Source: Euclidia mi
Lineage: Eukaryota; Arthropoda; Insecta; Lepidoptera; Erebidae
Assembly: GCA_944739405.2 (NCBI GenBank)
Contig: OX123183.2
Location: 94,626,729 to 94,690,728 of the forward strand
Length of the DNA stretch: 64,000 bases
Direction: 5' to 3'
Below the pieces are notes generated by a model, which did not search any database, had not been told where the DNA came from, and was given only the letters and a program-made list of their open reading frames with translations. The translations under genes were made by a program, and so were the position numbers. Positions 31,861 to 44,506 of the stretch are shown piece after piece (positions within the stretch are counted from its first letter, which is position 1; the number at the start of each line of letters is the position of its first letter).

Positions 31861-34602
31861 AGTCCAGTCTATTCCCTGAATAATAATTCATTAATGCACT
31901 TTTTAAATGGCGATTGCAGAATATAATGTTATTATTCTTATTGGAAAAACAAATAATATACTATTTTTGTATATGGTTACCTTTAGTTAAAAGTATTATG
32001 CAATCACCGTAACCATTAAACAGATTTGTAAGAAAGCGATAATTTATTTTCTTATTGCAAAAGCTTCTTCTAAAAGTCCTTAATCGTGTGTATTTTTACT
32101 CATATAATCATTAATAAATATCATAAAAGTAAAACCAATACTTAACTTGTAATGACACACTTATTTCGTCTTTTACGTTTTTAGCGGTTATATAAAAGCG
32201 AACATAACAAAAAGGATTATTTAAATCGGTGTAGCGATTAACAGCAATTGATTTACGGCTGGTCCAATAATATATAATATTTTCACATTGTCTTTTTTTA
32301 TGTCTTTCGTCTGATAGAAATAAACACTTTTCGTTCTTTCGTTCTATATAATACCCGGCCAAGCCGAATCGGATAATTAGGTTTCCGCAAGCGACGGGTA
32401 ATGGTCTTAGTGTAAGAAGCTTGCAATCCTCCTTCATAATAATCTACATCAGAAAATACAGGCAAAGTTCATTTATCGAAGCGTGCTTGTATATTTATAA
32501 ATAAGTAATTAGACCTTATTAATTTTATTAATTTGATACTTTAGCATATGTAGATTTTTTTTAGGAGTAATGTCGTTACACGATTTCTTTATTGACATAA
32601 CTTAGGTGACGTTGTGAAAACTACTGTGAACGTATTTATTTTATATACTAGTATATTTTGTTGAAAATAAATACATTCTTTAAGAAAATGCGTTGTTCCT
32701 TACCAAAATTGTCTAAACGTAATACTTGAAATTAGAGTAGGTATAGTGTTGTTTTCTATAAACTGAAAATAACTCTTAAAATTTAACTTCATTACTTATC
32801 TTATTACTATCTACTATTATTTGCGACGACAAGCCGGTTGACAAACATAGAACTGAAAGAGAATTTAGAATTTCAATTTTTCAGTGACTTATAATGGAAA
32901 TCTTCTCAAAAATGCACCTCGATTAATTTTGTTCCCTTAAAAGAGATCCTCATCTATACGAAATTAAAAATGCACTACTATCTGTTTCCTCAAGGCGTGT
33001 CAAGCACCCAAATAATATCAGATGATATAATACGACTATTGTGGTTCTCCTTTACTATCTCCAAACTACAAGCAATACCCACAAACTACTTAAGACGATT
33101 ACGCCGGATCATTGAATTAACCACAACTGTGTGCATAGATTGAATCTTACCAATTTAGGTATAACATTACACAAAAGCAGACCAATATATCAACTTAAAA
33201 CGCTTATTACGGCCAAAGTTTACATTCCAAATCGCGGTGAAACGTGAAATGAATGAATCAGCGATGATTGATGATTCAAACGAGCAAAAGAAAGTGAAAG
33301 AAATATATTTGATTCTTGACTTCATCCTTTATACTTCACACCCGATCCCAACGGAGACCTAACCGAAAGATAAATTACTATGACCGCACGAATATCATCC
33401 GTAGAGTTGTATACTCAATCATAAAAGTCCTAACTTTATTGTATCTGTGGAGTAATTATTTCATAAAATTTCTCGTAGAATTCCAATTGCTTACCTGGAA
33501 ATTGAATCAAAGAGCAAATTGTAACTGTTTAATTCTTTCGGTCAATTTTAGTTGAATTTCCCGTTGTGACGTAGATACAAAAAGATAGTGAGCACATGTA
33601 CCGTCCAATAGACGTCACCAATTAGATGTGTTGCAAGTGAAACGAATTCAATTTATTCGTAGTTCGCCGCACGCGCACTACAACCCGTTCTATACATAAC
33701 AGTGCATAAAGACATAAAAGACATAAAGACATATTTATTTCTGCATTTTGGTTGTTTACAACACTTATACATGTCAATACCCTATTCTAGATGAAGCCGG
33801 CTTTTCCTAGCTAAATGACTTCTTGAGAAGAAAGGCCGAAACAAACTCAGAGTCATTGTTTTTTTTTGTCACTTCAATTTCTTTAGTCTTTTCTTCATCT
33901 TTTAAAGTCCAGACAAGAAAGGGTTTAGTATGCAAGTACAATGCAGGAAATTATCTGACGCTTTTGACTGACTCGGCCCACTGATGGCCCGCATTCTTCA
34001 AACCGCATTCTCCAGCATCAAATGTGGATAAAAGTGTAAAAATATTGAAATAGCCATCGTAAAATTTTACGATTTCAAGCCTTGTATAAACGTAACGAGA
34101 GAGGAGACTAGATAATAGGACATAAATTGAGCTTTTATATTTAAGTATTGGCACTTCAGCAAGTTTATGCATTTTGAACAGAACTTGAATTAATTCTACA
34201 TGCAATTTCCATGCAATTCAATTTACAAATTAGAAACTAGAAACACTCGAATTGTAATATCATGGATATGCAAATGAGTGATTATGGTACCTACAATTAC
34301 AGCAGGAATTTAGGTACGTACAAAGTTACGTCGACCCGGCCCAACAATAATAGCAGATTATCTTTAGAGGGCTTGGTCGCCAACACTCCCATTTTACGAC
34401 TGATGGGGAAATATCATATCCAAGTTAATTCCCCTGAAACAGTCCAAAATGTGATAAAACAATGTGATAAATGTCCTTATCGGAACCTAAAGTCGTTTTA
34501 TATCCCGTTATTGTGACCTGATTACAAATGTTGTTGCTCCCGACACATTTGCTGAGCACCTTTTATTTCTGTATCTACTTACTACATCCGTCATAATGTA
34601 AT
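31861..34602. other. Non-coding stretch with unrecognised frames
   Basis: A minus-strand frame at 32,111-32,437 (108 codons) and others at 33,316, 33,951 and 34,262 have no domain I recognise and have the composition of chance frames. No named repeat. Confidence 0.4.
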
Positions 34603-34677
34603 TTATTATTTTGTTTTTTATTACTGATAGGCTAACGTTTGAGCATGATCTCACCTGATGTTAAGCGATGATATGGT

Positions 34678-35181
34678 CTAAGATGAAGCCCGCTTACCTA
34701 GAAGGTACCTATTCACTCGCGACTTGAAAACACCCAGGTTGTACTCATCGGGAAACACAGACTCGGGTAAAGAGTTCCACACCTTGGCTGTACGCATAAG
34801 AAAGGAAGAAGCAAAGCGCTTCGTGCGTATAAACGGGATATCCACCATGTAACGGTGACGCTGACTCGTTAGTCTGGTCATCCGATGGAAGAAAGGGGCA
34901 GGAGGAATCAGAGTGTGTAGTTCCTCTGCGCACTCTCCAAAATGTATCCGATAGAATACTGATAGACTGGCGACACTACGGCAATGCTCCAGGCTTTGGA
35001 GTCCTGCGTCAACCAATTGGTCATCGCCGCTGATTCTTCTAGCTTTTCCCTCAATTGACTCCAATGTATCTAATTGATACTTGGCAGAACCATCCCAGAG
35101 GTGCGAACAGTACTCCATGCAGGACCGGACTTGTGCTTTATATAGATTGAGCAATTGTTCCGGCGTGAAGTACTGCCTCAC
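34678..35181 (-). pseudogene. CR1/Jockey-like reverse transcriptase, C-terminal part
   Basis: 167 codons: [44 protein letters not shown] and [18 protein letters not shown]. This C-terminal pattern (Y.AQVR..MEY..H.W.G) is characteristic of CR1/Jockey-type LINEs. It is offset from part 2 by a second break near 35,200. Confidence 0.8.
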
Positions 35182-35231
35182 CCTGTTGAGGATTCCCAGT
35201 TTTTTGCCAGCTAGTTGAGCTTTGACCTATA

Positions 35232-35450
35232 TTAGGGGCCAAAATTTAGGGTTGAGGTCAACGAGACACCAAGAAGCTCAAGGTCGTCAGTTATCGGCAG
35301 AGACAAATTTTGGTATGTCGGATCCAGGTCAAATTGGCTCCATTTTGCCGAGAATAGACACGTCTGGGCCTTCGAAGCATTGAACTTGACAAGATTGGCA
35401 TCACCCCAGTTGGAGACCGCCTTTATAGACAAGTTCATCCACTCGATCAT
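35232..35450 (-). pseudogene. CR1/Jockey-like reverse transcriptase, part 2
   Basis: A second frame continues the protein: WMNLSIKAVSNWGDANLVKF, NASKAQTCLFSAK and LPITDDLELLGVSL, the usual region after the YADD motif where the thumb begins (NWG..NLVKFNA.KTQ.C..S). It overlaps the previous frame by about 50 bases, showing a frameshift. Confidence 0.78.
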
Positions 35451-35955
35451 CCCTTCCCTGAGTGATTGTATTTGCGCTCCACTGTCTCGAGCATTGGATA
35501 TATCTCTCTACCACCGTGCTATCATCTGCATACCCAAAGGTACCGGGTTTCAACAGATCGTTGATATGCAGCAAAAATAGGGTTGCGGAGAGAACTGATC
35601 CCTGAGGGACTCCGGCATTGATTGCCAATTGATCCGACGAGCAGCCATCAACGATACCCGAATAGATCGGTCCCTTTAGGGAATTTGATATCCAAGTGCA
35701 GAGACCAGTGGGTAGGCCAAATGACGGAAGCTTGCTTATGAGACTATCGTGCCAGACCCTGTCAAAGGCCTTTGAGATATCGAGCGAAACAGCAAGTGCT
35801 TCGCCGTATCTTTCGATGGCCTCGCCCCACATGTGTGTGGCATACACCAGAAGGTCTCCAGTGGACCGATTCCGGCGAAAGCCGTATCGTCGGTCACTGA
35901 GAAGACTGTTAGTTTCTAGGTATGCCAGAAGCTTATTATTCAATATACGTTCCAT
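35401..35955 (-). pseudogene. CR1/Jockey-like reverse transcriptase, part 1
   Basis: 184 codons with RT motifs: RYGFRRNRSTGDLLVY (23-38), SLDISKAFDRVWH (57-69), NAGVPQGSVLSATLFLLHIN (113-132) and catalytic GYADD (141-145). After YADDSTVVERY the frame drifts and the remaining ~30 residues are out of frame. Endonuclease and N-terminal RT are absent. Confidence 0.82.
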
Positions 35956-35990
35956 ACTCTTGCAGAGTATAAAAGTGATTGAAATGGGTC

Positions 35991-37787
35991 TATAATTATA
36001 GTATATGTTTTTGACAGTGTGATAAATCTTGACGAATAATTATGGAAATAAATTAATTGTGTAGATTTTTTGCAAATGAGATACAATGGTTTTAGAAACC
36101 TCAATGCCATCTAAAAAGACTTATAGCAGTCAAACGCATGTAAGGTTACATAATTATAGGTTTCATGAAAGAAAATATATTTGGATTTAGTTTCATGTAT
36201 GAGGAGCCTTATTTTTCTATAAAACTCCTTAAGTGATTCTGTTTAGTTCTATTAGTTTCCGATTAAAGTGGATGTGACATACAGATATGACGCGTGGGAT
36301 ATAGTCATGACTAATGTGAGAGGGTTTCTATATGCCATTCGGCTACAAAACCGTAAAATCTGGGCAAGTGCGTATCGAACTTGCGAAGGTTCTGCACAAT
36401 GTCTATTATATCTACATATATTTAATTCAAACTACGACAAAACTTCCACCAAAGATCGGGCGTTGCTTCTTGCTTCAACTTTTAGATTGTCGAATTGACA
36501 GACTAACATACAAATGAGCTTTCTAGTAGAAGAATGTCCTCTCATACACATGTATGTAAATTCCATCCACCCTTGGTACATTTTTAAACTGCAGGATACT
36601 AATTCATTATATTTTTATCTTTGTCGTTTTTATAATATATACGAAAAAGTATAGTACAGGCATTATTGTCAAAACCGATTTTAAGAGTGTAGATAGTATG
36701 TATAATGAAAATTGCATACCTAAAGGTTTTCTAGCATACATACAGACTTACTAAGGGGTTCGTAACCCAACATAATATTACACCCATCCCAATAGCCCAG
36801 AGTAATTAGTTTTCATAAAAGTAGCAATAGTCCCTCACCTGCTGCGGCTAACCTGTGACTGTACTTAAGAGTGCAGTTATGGAGGCTCCTCAGTAGCTGT
36901 CCCATCACATTCTAGATTAAAACTCTCAAAAGGCCTCTGCGCGATGGACCTATGTCTCCGTGTACGCCTGCCAAAGGGCCGGCGTATACGGAGCTACAAA
37001 TTAGAATAATACCCGTGAAAGAGACACGAATAATAATAATAATATTCTATTCTACCACATACACACATCACCATCTAGTCCCAAACTAAGCAGAGCTTGT
37101 ACTATGGATACTAGATAATGGATAAACAAACATACGTTTATACTTTTTTTTTGTTAATACATACATATTATACATAGAAACATCGTAACGATAATATATT
37201 TAACTTTTTAAGGACTGATGTTCTTTCTTTAAGCTTATATATCTAATACCTTTAAACGCACAATTATTGTGAATCCCGAAAACGGCTCCAATGATTTTCA
37301 GGAAATTAAGTATGCAAGGCGCTTCGGGGGCGATAAATCGATCTAACTAGGATTCATTGCTCGAAAACATGATTTACAAAGAAAAAAAACCGAACAAAAT
37401 TCGGTCATCAAAGTTAACACATATATGAGTATGGTTTACTCATATTAAGGATTCCTTTACAAAGAGTTTAAATAAACCTGTATTAATTAAATCACAAGCA
37501 TCGAGCGATATAATTATATTTAAAGGTAAGCCTTTACAAATTATTTTGTTTTAACATCAAAAGTGTAGCTGTTTTGTACTTATGATTAATGCTTTTAATA
37601 TTTCAAAGGTTTATGAATGGGTAAACAGAATTTGTAAGGTTCCCGCTAACTGATTTTCGTACAAACAATTTAAGTTTCAATGAATGGCTCTGTTACTTGT
37701 ATAGTAGTTTTGAAACGGTTTCGCAGATTACAGATCTTCTATTGATTTAAATTAGAGCATTGTTTTAAGTAATATTTTATACCAAAA
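35991..37787. other. Non-coding stretch, one short hairpin
   Basis: No gene. A 13-bp imperfect stem CTCCGTGTACGCC/GGCGTATACGGAG lies at about 36,956-36,993. A run of ATA/TAATAA triplets lies near 37,030-37,045. Confidence 0.4.
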
Positions 37788-37932
37788 CTAGAGGATGTCC
37801 GCAGCTACGCCCGCACATTTTATTTTCAACTAATGGTTTGTGCCCGATCCAGTGAGAATTTTAGGACATCCCTACGATCCCAGAGAAATATGCATGCTTA
37901 ATTTCACCCTCTTGCGCCAAATAGTTTTAAGT
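37788..37932 (+). repeat. Dispersed repeat Rep-A, partial
   Basis: CTAGAGGATGTCCGCAGCTA, GCCCGATCCAGTGAGAATTT, TAGGACATCCCTACGATCCC and GCGCCAAATAGTTTTAAG. Truncated before the terminal CAGTCAGTAACG block. Confidence 0.55.
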
Positions 37933-38552
37933 TAATATTTTTTCTTAACTATAGTAAAAATTGCAGTTAAGTCTGTTAGGTAGCTAAAAAATATAAGCGT
38001 ACAGACGTGGGATCAGTTTTATTTTATATCTAGTATGTAACACTCCGACGACTACTAACGACTATAGTAAAAATATATGTCTTCATATATTGAAGATATA
38101 TGTTCTTTGTTTACTCAAAAGATTGCACTTTATTGCTCTCAAAATGTCGCATTGCAATGAAAATCTAACTAGACTTCTATTTTCACGAGACTCGCAGAGC
38201 TTTAATCCGTAATGGTTTGACACTCAGCCGGTACCTTTGCATGCTTTAATTGGCTCTATTCAATGTCCCCGTATCAATTAGCCTTTTCAGCAATAAATTT
38301 TGCACTACCGAAGGAAAATGGGTGTCGAGCATTAAGTCTTGCTAATTTGTGTCGAAAATAGTATATGAAGTTGTAGTAGGCAATTGGTTGGATTATATTA
38401 AAATTCCTTGGGTATACTACTAATGTGGCGGTTAGTCCCATTATAACAGAGTGGCTGGAGAGACGCTACGGCGTTCTCACCTACCATTTGACGCAAATTC
38501 TGACTGCTTTGGCCAGGTTTTAGCAAGTATGACAAAGATCTTTATGAAATGA
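37933..38552. other. Non-coding stretch, nothing recognised
   Basis: AT-rich spacer between two Rep-A copies. Confidence 0.4.
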
Positions 38553-38758
38553 CTAGAGGACGCCAGCAGCTACGCCTGCACATTTTCTTTAATTTATCTG
38601 TTTTGACCGATCCCGTGGGTATTTCGGGAAATCCCTGCTTACTGCACCCCTACGGTCCCTAAGAAACATACATGCCAAATTTCAGCTTCCTGCGCCCAAT
38701 AGTTTTGGCTGTAGCTTGTCTGTCAGTCAGTCAGTAACGCAAGGATTTTATATATTAA
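38553..38758 (+). repeat. Dispersed repeat Rep-A, best complete copy
   Basis: CTAGAGGACGCCAGCAGCTA...GACCGATCCCGTGGGTATTT...CACCCCTACGGTCCCTAAGA...CTGCGCCCAATAGTTTTGGC...CAGTCAGTCAGTAACGCAAG. I use it as the reference for the family (copies at 10,982, 19,181, 29,291, 31,690, 37,788). Unknown class; no coding potential or terminal repeats. Confidence 0.65.
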
Positions 38759-41171
38759 GATAAGGAATTAATTAATTCATATCACAAGAAAAACCAAAAA
38801 CTACACTTCATTGGTACTTTTTCTCAAAGCAGGCCATACATTTAATTATTCAACTCCATAGAATAAAACGAATTAATAAATTATAGCGTGTACAGCGTTT
38901 GTTGTGTGCGTGCGTGCCTTTGAAAAATTGTCTATAAGAAAAGCGTAGCAAAGTAGCAAGTTTAATATTCATTCATGAGTCACAGTCAATACTGCACTAA
39001 TAAGTTGGCACAGAAATTGATTGCATTATTCAATAATTGCAGAAATACGAACTGATTTCATTGGATGACGTTATGCGGGTATAGCAAACCACTACTAGTA
39101 GTTCCCAGATAGTATAATAATTATGTATATTAACAGAAACTATAAATCCATACCAGAAAGAATATAATTCATTACAGTAATTCCAGTCATTCTTTTTAAG
39201 CTTCTACAAAACGCAGAATTATAGATTTTACATAGTTTACATAGTTTTATTTTACCTTTGTTCTATCTGATTTTCAAAAATTCACAATATTAGAAAAAAG
39301 AATTTCAGAAAAGAGTTTAATAGTTATTAATGTTTATAATTTTTCTATAGTACGAAGTAACTACAAAGTTTTAGATAATAAAAGTTACGGAACATTTCAG
39401 ATGATTTATTCAAAATTCCAATCAGATAATGAAATCCATTGAATACCAATTGAGCGTGATTTCAAATAATATTTTTCAAATATTTTCTCGGCAGATGATT
39501 GGAGATTATACCTTATACGCTGAGCGTTGTTTATCGTTCTAATGGCGGCCCTGTACGTGTCCGGGTTTAATTTTATGAGATTTTCACTAAATACCGGACA
39601 ACTTCCTAGATTACAAAGGAGATATGAAAAGTTCTCACTGGTTCATAACTGGATTTAGTGTTGTACAACTCAACGGTATTTAAAGTTCTGTCTGTCGCAA
39701 TATTTCATGGGATTCTAAGTTCTAAAATTTATTATAAGGCTTAGTTGCCGTGATTGTGGTATTACTTTATTGATACCACTACACGCGAACTGTATATAGT
39801 TTTAAATCCTCCTTGTGTTGATAAAAGCAAAGAAGGAAATATTATTTTATATTTACCAAAAGATAAGATGCAATATCGATTAAGCGACGGTGCATCGCGT
39901 TTTATCGATTACTTTATCAAAAATAACATCAACCACCAAATTAGCAACTTCATCGCCGCAACTAGCGTGAGGTTATAGATTTTCCAAAAGAGCGACTAAA
40001 TCTATGGACGTTAAACCTAAAGAAAGAATATATTGAGCTTTAGCCCTAAACAAATTTTGATAAAAATGCTTAATACATGAGTTCGAAGGCAGTGGGTAAG
40101 ACTTACATGTGCTACAAAGATACAAGGCAGTTGAGCGTGGAAAATATTTACGAAATCCTGAAGAAGGTAGAAATACTATTGGAAGATGCTTTATACGAAT
40201 AATCCTGCCTCGCATTTTACTCATAGATAAGCAGCCGAATCAATGAGTAATAAAATAAATAAGTAGGCGAATAAAGGAAAAAGCAAACAATTCGTTTACT
40301 TAGAGTAAAATAAAGAACTTACTTTTAAACAAAATAAAGATACATCTTAGCTAAGTGTCAGATAAAGCAGTTCACATTTAAGTGTTTATTGTTCAGTTAC
40401 AGTCTAAAGACAGTTCAACAATGCTATCGTGATTTTGAGAAATAGTCACAAGATTAATAGATCTTCGTGACGTTATCGGAATAAACGATCCCATTGATTG
40501 TGGATTCGTAATCTGGTTACATCAAATTACACTTATTTTCATACATGACTTAACAGGAAACTTAGAGGAAATGTGGAAATATCGTATATTCAAGTTTATT
40601 GTAAATGAAATTCGATGTTTTGTTTTCCATTTTGTTTGAGAGGTCCATACATATTAAGTACATAGGTATGTCGAAATCGTTAATCTGATGCTAACTTTCA
40701 ATCCAAAATATTAGTATGATATGGTAAGCACCGAATTTTGCATACAATTATTCATTATGTATACCATTGACCAATAATATGAAAACAACTTTGAATTTAA
40801 CAGAACTCGCCTATGGCAAACTATTCGGTTTTCTAGTATGTAAATGTCTAAATAGCCATGTTACATCAGATTCTGTTGCCGTCCCCAAATTGGTTGCCCA
40901 ACCAAGCGGACACAGATGAGTGAGTTTTATAGAGCTCTATACATTTTATTGGTTGTGAGATTGGTTGATGGTTGTTGGCTACCAGTGATGTCTTAGTAAA
41001 AAAAAAATAATAATAATAATGCCGTAATGAAGCAACATTTGTTCCTGTTTTGTTTATAGTGTACCTACTAAACTAGCAAATTGCTCCCTCTATATACCCC
41101 GAACGAGATCGACTTTCATGTCACGTAGTAGGGCTTGTTGATTTGCAGTATTATGTGCCTTTTTATATCTT
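38759..41171. other. Non-coding stretch with unrecognised frames
   Basis: A plus-strand frame at 39,754-39,978 (74 codons, LYLPKDKMQYRLSDGASRF) and a minus-strand frame at 39,973-40,224 have no recognised domain. They may be chance. Confidence 0.35.
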
Positions 41172-41413
41172 ACTAGCCGTTTCCCGCGGTTTCACCCGCG
41201 TCCTGAGGGAACTACTTCGCGTACCCGAAAAACCCAAATATCTTACGGACCCCTATTTTCCTAAAATAAAATATAGCCTGTGTTACTCGCAGATAATGTA
41301 GCTTTCTAACGGTGACAGAATTTTTAAAATCGGTCCAGTAGTTTTTGAGTTTATCCATTACAAACAAACAAAAATACAATTATTCCCTCTTTATAATATT
41401 ATATAGTGTAGAT
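41172..41413 (+). repeat. Dispersed repeat Rep-B, best copy
   Basis: ACTAGCCGTTTCCCGCGGTT then TCACCCGCGTCCTGAGGGAA, TAAAATATAGCCTGTGTTAC, TTTTAAAATCGGTCCAGTAG and AATATTATATAGTGTAGATA. Two further copies at 18.5-19.1 kb. Confidence 0.65.
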
Positions 41414-41470
41414 AAATACAGATAGACATAAGGTTTATGTTGCTGTTATTTTTTTTTATTTATTTATAGT

Positions 41471-41720
41471 CTCACGCCTGTATCCCCGAAGGGGTAGGCA
41501 GAGGTGTAATATTACACCCACATTTCGCCATGAATTTTTTAGGTCCCACGTAATAGGGGGCGAGCCTATTGCCGTACCGGGCACATTACCAGACTCCGTG
41601 CTGCTACTGCGAGTTTCCTAACCGAAAATCCCAATAATACTTTGCCCGACCCGGGAATCGAACCCGAGACCCCCCAATCCCACGCGCAAATTTATGCCGC
41701 GAGACCAACGAGACAGTCGG
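41471..41720 (-). mobile_element. tRNA-derived SINE with RTE-LINE tail
   Basis: On the minus strand: tRNA-like CTGTCTCGTTGGTCTCGCGG with B-box GGGTTCGATTCC, body CGCAGTAGCAGCACGGAGTC, GGCAATAGGCTCGCCCCCTA and TGGGTGTAATATTACACCTC, tail GCCTACCCCTTCGGGGATAC then AGGCGTGAGA. It equals the middle and tail of the composite SINE at 17,110 but lacks the H1 head, so it is the simpler form. Confidence 0.82.
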
Positions 41721-43426
41721 TTTAAGTTTCTGTTATTTGATGGCATAAATCAGATAAAATTTCGGGACTTTATGGTATAAAAGTATTGCACCGTTTATTG
41801 TGGAAACGTAAAAAAATATTCAATATTTTATTAAGAGCCAGGTTCTAGAAGTTTAACTGGAGAAAATTTTATTGTGTACATTTTTTTATTAAGCTATCAG
41901 CGATGGATTTGTAAAATAGAGATTTTGAGCGCGTTTAGACATAATAATAATAGGTATTACCAAAGATACGTAACTGATCTAATTTTGAAATTTTAATATC
42001 TCTCGTTCCCCTTAAGAAAATTTGAAAGGTATGTAACTGGCAGTTATGAAGGAGTAATATTGAAATAAATAAGAAGCCTCGTCCCATCAATATAATATGT
42101 CGTTACGAACACGTTATATAACACGTGTAAAATATTAGCCTAGAGGTCAGGAATAGACCTTGGCTGCCAAGATGAAAATAAATCTAAATAGAAACCCATA
42201 AAACAAGTGTTATTATGTTCGAAGGGTATTTTGACATAAATATATGAGTATAGGCGTAGGTTTTGAGTACTTGATGTATTAATATTGCGTAATAATATAT
42301 CAGTTGTATATAGAGTGATAATTATAGTATCTTCTATGAGTTATTAGGAAAGGTTGTTAAATATTGCTCGCATGGTTTAAGCGCTCGCCTTCCCATTTAA
42401 AATGTTGTGGGCCGCCACACAGGACATTACTTTGTGCTATCTACAAATTGATGGATCGAGTGTGAGTGTTCTATAAGTCCGTTAGTCATGTGTTTGAAAA
42501 GTACTCTACAACAAAAGAGGATGTCCCAGTCCAGCCCCTCTTTAAAAATATATTGATTTATGGTATGACTCGTATGTGCATTTTAAAGTCCAAACAGAAG
42601 CGGGGAAATAATATTTGTTATTTTCTCAAAGAAACTTTTTTATATTTGTATACAAATGACAATGCGTTCTAGACTTTCTCGTATGACGCACATTCGTTCG
42701 TATGTCAGTGCAGTACCTCCATTATTTAATTCTAGACAGTCATCCCAAACCTGTTCTTTATTGTCGTCTTCCATTTTTTTTTTCGCAGACCGAACAAGAT
42801 TTTCACTTAAATCACAGACTTGTTCCGATAAACGAATATTTATGTAAATGCAACGTTTCCCGGCGACCGCATAAAATTCTGCGGTATTCCTACGATCTCT
42901 GGACGATTTCGCATTGCAAAATCGTTTATGTCGAGAAAATACCATCGAGGGTTTGATTCTCGCAGGGTGATTTGTTTTGTCTTGTTAACGTCTTGGGATA
43001 CAGCTTGTTTGAACTTGTTTGATGTTTTAGAATATCTGGGGAATTGGGAAATGTCTTGTTGTTTTGACATGTACTTGTGATCTTAGTTTATCATGAGTAT
43101 TTTAGATGTATAAAATTCACTCTATCAGAACTGTTCATTTCGGCAAAAGATTTTACGAGAGCTTTAGATTATAATACCTATACTTACTATATATTACTAT
43201 TTCAGCAAGTAAATTGAAAATTTTATCAAGTTTGGGTACCATAATTCATACGATAACACTGTTACCAAAAAGATGTTGCTAATATTATGAGAATGTATAA
43301 AATATTGCTCTATTTTGATCTCATCACGGCTATAATCTAGATTAATATAGCCTACAAATAACACTAGATTTGTAGGTTATATAGGAAAATTCAGATATGA
43401 GATAGGAATAATAATCATCAAATAAT
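41721..43426. other. Non-coding stretch with unrecognised frames
   Basis: Overlapping frames at 42,466-43,070 (up to 101 codons on the minus strand, containing KKKMEDDNKEQVWDDCLELN) have no domain I recognise. Around 42,950 GAGGGTTTGATTCTCGC is weakly B-box-like, which may mark an old SINE. Confidence 0.35.
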
Positions 43427-43646
43427 CATCGTCATCATCAGCCCTTTAAACTGTCCCACTACTGGGCACGGGCCTCTTCTCACTATGAGAATGATAAGGC
43501 CATAGTCCATCACGCTGGCCAAGTGCGGGTTGGCAAACTTCACATGTCTTTCGAGAACATTATGGAGAACTCTCAGACATGCAGGTTCGAAACCGAGACC
43601 CTCTGCGTAGCAGTCTGTTGGTCTCTCCACACGGCTATCGCTGCTT
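43427..43646 (-). mobile_element. tRNA-derived SINE with GCTGATGATGA tail
   Basis: On the minus strand the head AGCAGCGATAGCCGTGTGGA (A-box-like) and B-box-like CGGTTTCGAACC are followed by CTCGAAAGACATGTGAAGTT, GCCAACCCGCACTTGGCCAG and the tail GGGACAGTTTAAAGGGCTGA then TGATGACGATGAT. Its body and tail match the SINE at 8947, whose head differs. Confidence 0.75.
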
Positions 43647-43782
43647 CTAATAATGGATGAAGATTAATACATTTTGTGTTTGACCTATTTTCTACACTTT
43701 GATTTTAATAGTCACGTTAAAAACATTAATTATTTATATATCGGAATTAATAATTTAGTGCTAAACAGTTATTGGAAGGTCA

Positions 43783-43995
43783 AAGCAGCGATAGCTTAGT
43801 GGCCATCCAACAGACTGCTATGAAGAGGTTATCGTGTTCGAATCCACGGCGCGCATCAATGACTTTTCGAAGTTATGTGTGTATTCAATTGTTAATTATC
43901 GCTTGCCTCGTGCCTCGAAGAGCATGTTAAGCTGTCGAACCCTGCTGACATGAAGATCTTTAGCAGTAATTAGAGGTAGTACCCTTAAAATAGTT
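43783..43995 (+). mobile_element. Second tRNA-derived SINE head, opposite orientation
   Basis: AGCAGCGATAGCTTAGTGGC, CAACAGACTGCTATGAAGAG and B-box GTGTTCGAATCC match the head of the SINE ending at 43,646, so the two heads face each other 137 bp apart. Downstream TTATCGCTTGCCTCGTGCCT and GTCGAACCCTGCTGACATGA follow; the 3' end is not clear. Confidence 0.65.
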
Positions 43996-44084
43996 GTAGT
44001 AGTACCTATATTAATCCTCCTTATCGAATGTAAATCTTTTTAATTTTTCTATCCCCTTAAAATATACTATCACTATTGTAAGCC

Positions 44085-44500
44085 ATGGAATATCGCTATC
44101 CCTTTGGGTTGCGGTGATCAGACCGTAGTCACTCTATAGAAAAGCTAATATTCAGTCGTATCTGGCTAGAATAGTGAACGGTTGCCAGGCTCCACTCTTG
44201 GCTGCAACTGAGATAACGCTATGGCGACGACGACTTCAGTTATAGCTAGTCCAGGATGGTACGGTATGAATGTACTGGCACGACAGGGTTAGAAGTTTTC
44301 CTTCTGTTTGCATGTTGGTCTTGTGATAAGGGACCCTGACTAAGACACCAGAGATCATCGGTTTGGTTCCCATCCAGGACAAATCTTTGTGTTATGAGCG
44401 ATGATACGAATCGCCTGGTACGGTTAGCGATGTCCGCTGTCTAGGATATAAGCAACATTAGGGGAATCTAAATTGCCATCCTTTGTGATGAAAAAGGATA
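44085..44500 (+). repeat. Repeat cluster including a SINE with CCATCCAGGACAAATC
   Basis: CCCTTTGGGTTGCGG (about 44,100) is the start of the repeat seen at 25,735. From about 44,310 a SINE-like unit has GTTGGTCTTGTGATAAGGGA, a degenerate B-box CGGTTTGGTTCCCATCC and CAGGACAAATCTTTGTGTTA. A minus-strand relative lies at 47,757. The RTE LINE at 44,519 inserted just downstream. Confidence 0.5.
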
Positions 44501-44506
44501 GGAGGA

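Larger units (their letters stand above)
34603..35990 (-). mobile_element. CR1/Jockey-group LINE, 5'-truncated and frameshifted
   Basis: The 3' end reads, on the minus strand, TCTTAGACCATATCATCGCT then TAACATCAGGTGAGATCATG and GCTAACG near 34,630-34,680, a common lepidopteran LINE 3' end. Coding parts lie in three frames upstream. The 5' break is near 35,990, where YRPISIT...MERIL begins. No TSD recognised. Confidence 0.75.

Noticed and set aside
32111..32437. 108-codon minus-strand frame as a host gene
   Set aside because: No domain, no splice or promoter context, AT-rich composition typical of chance frames; kept only as a note in the stretch entry.
39754..39978. 74-codon frame LYLPKDKMQYRLSDGASRF as an exon
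   Set aside because: Looks somewhat protein-like, but no family recognised and no clear flanking splice signals; insufficient support.
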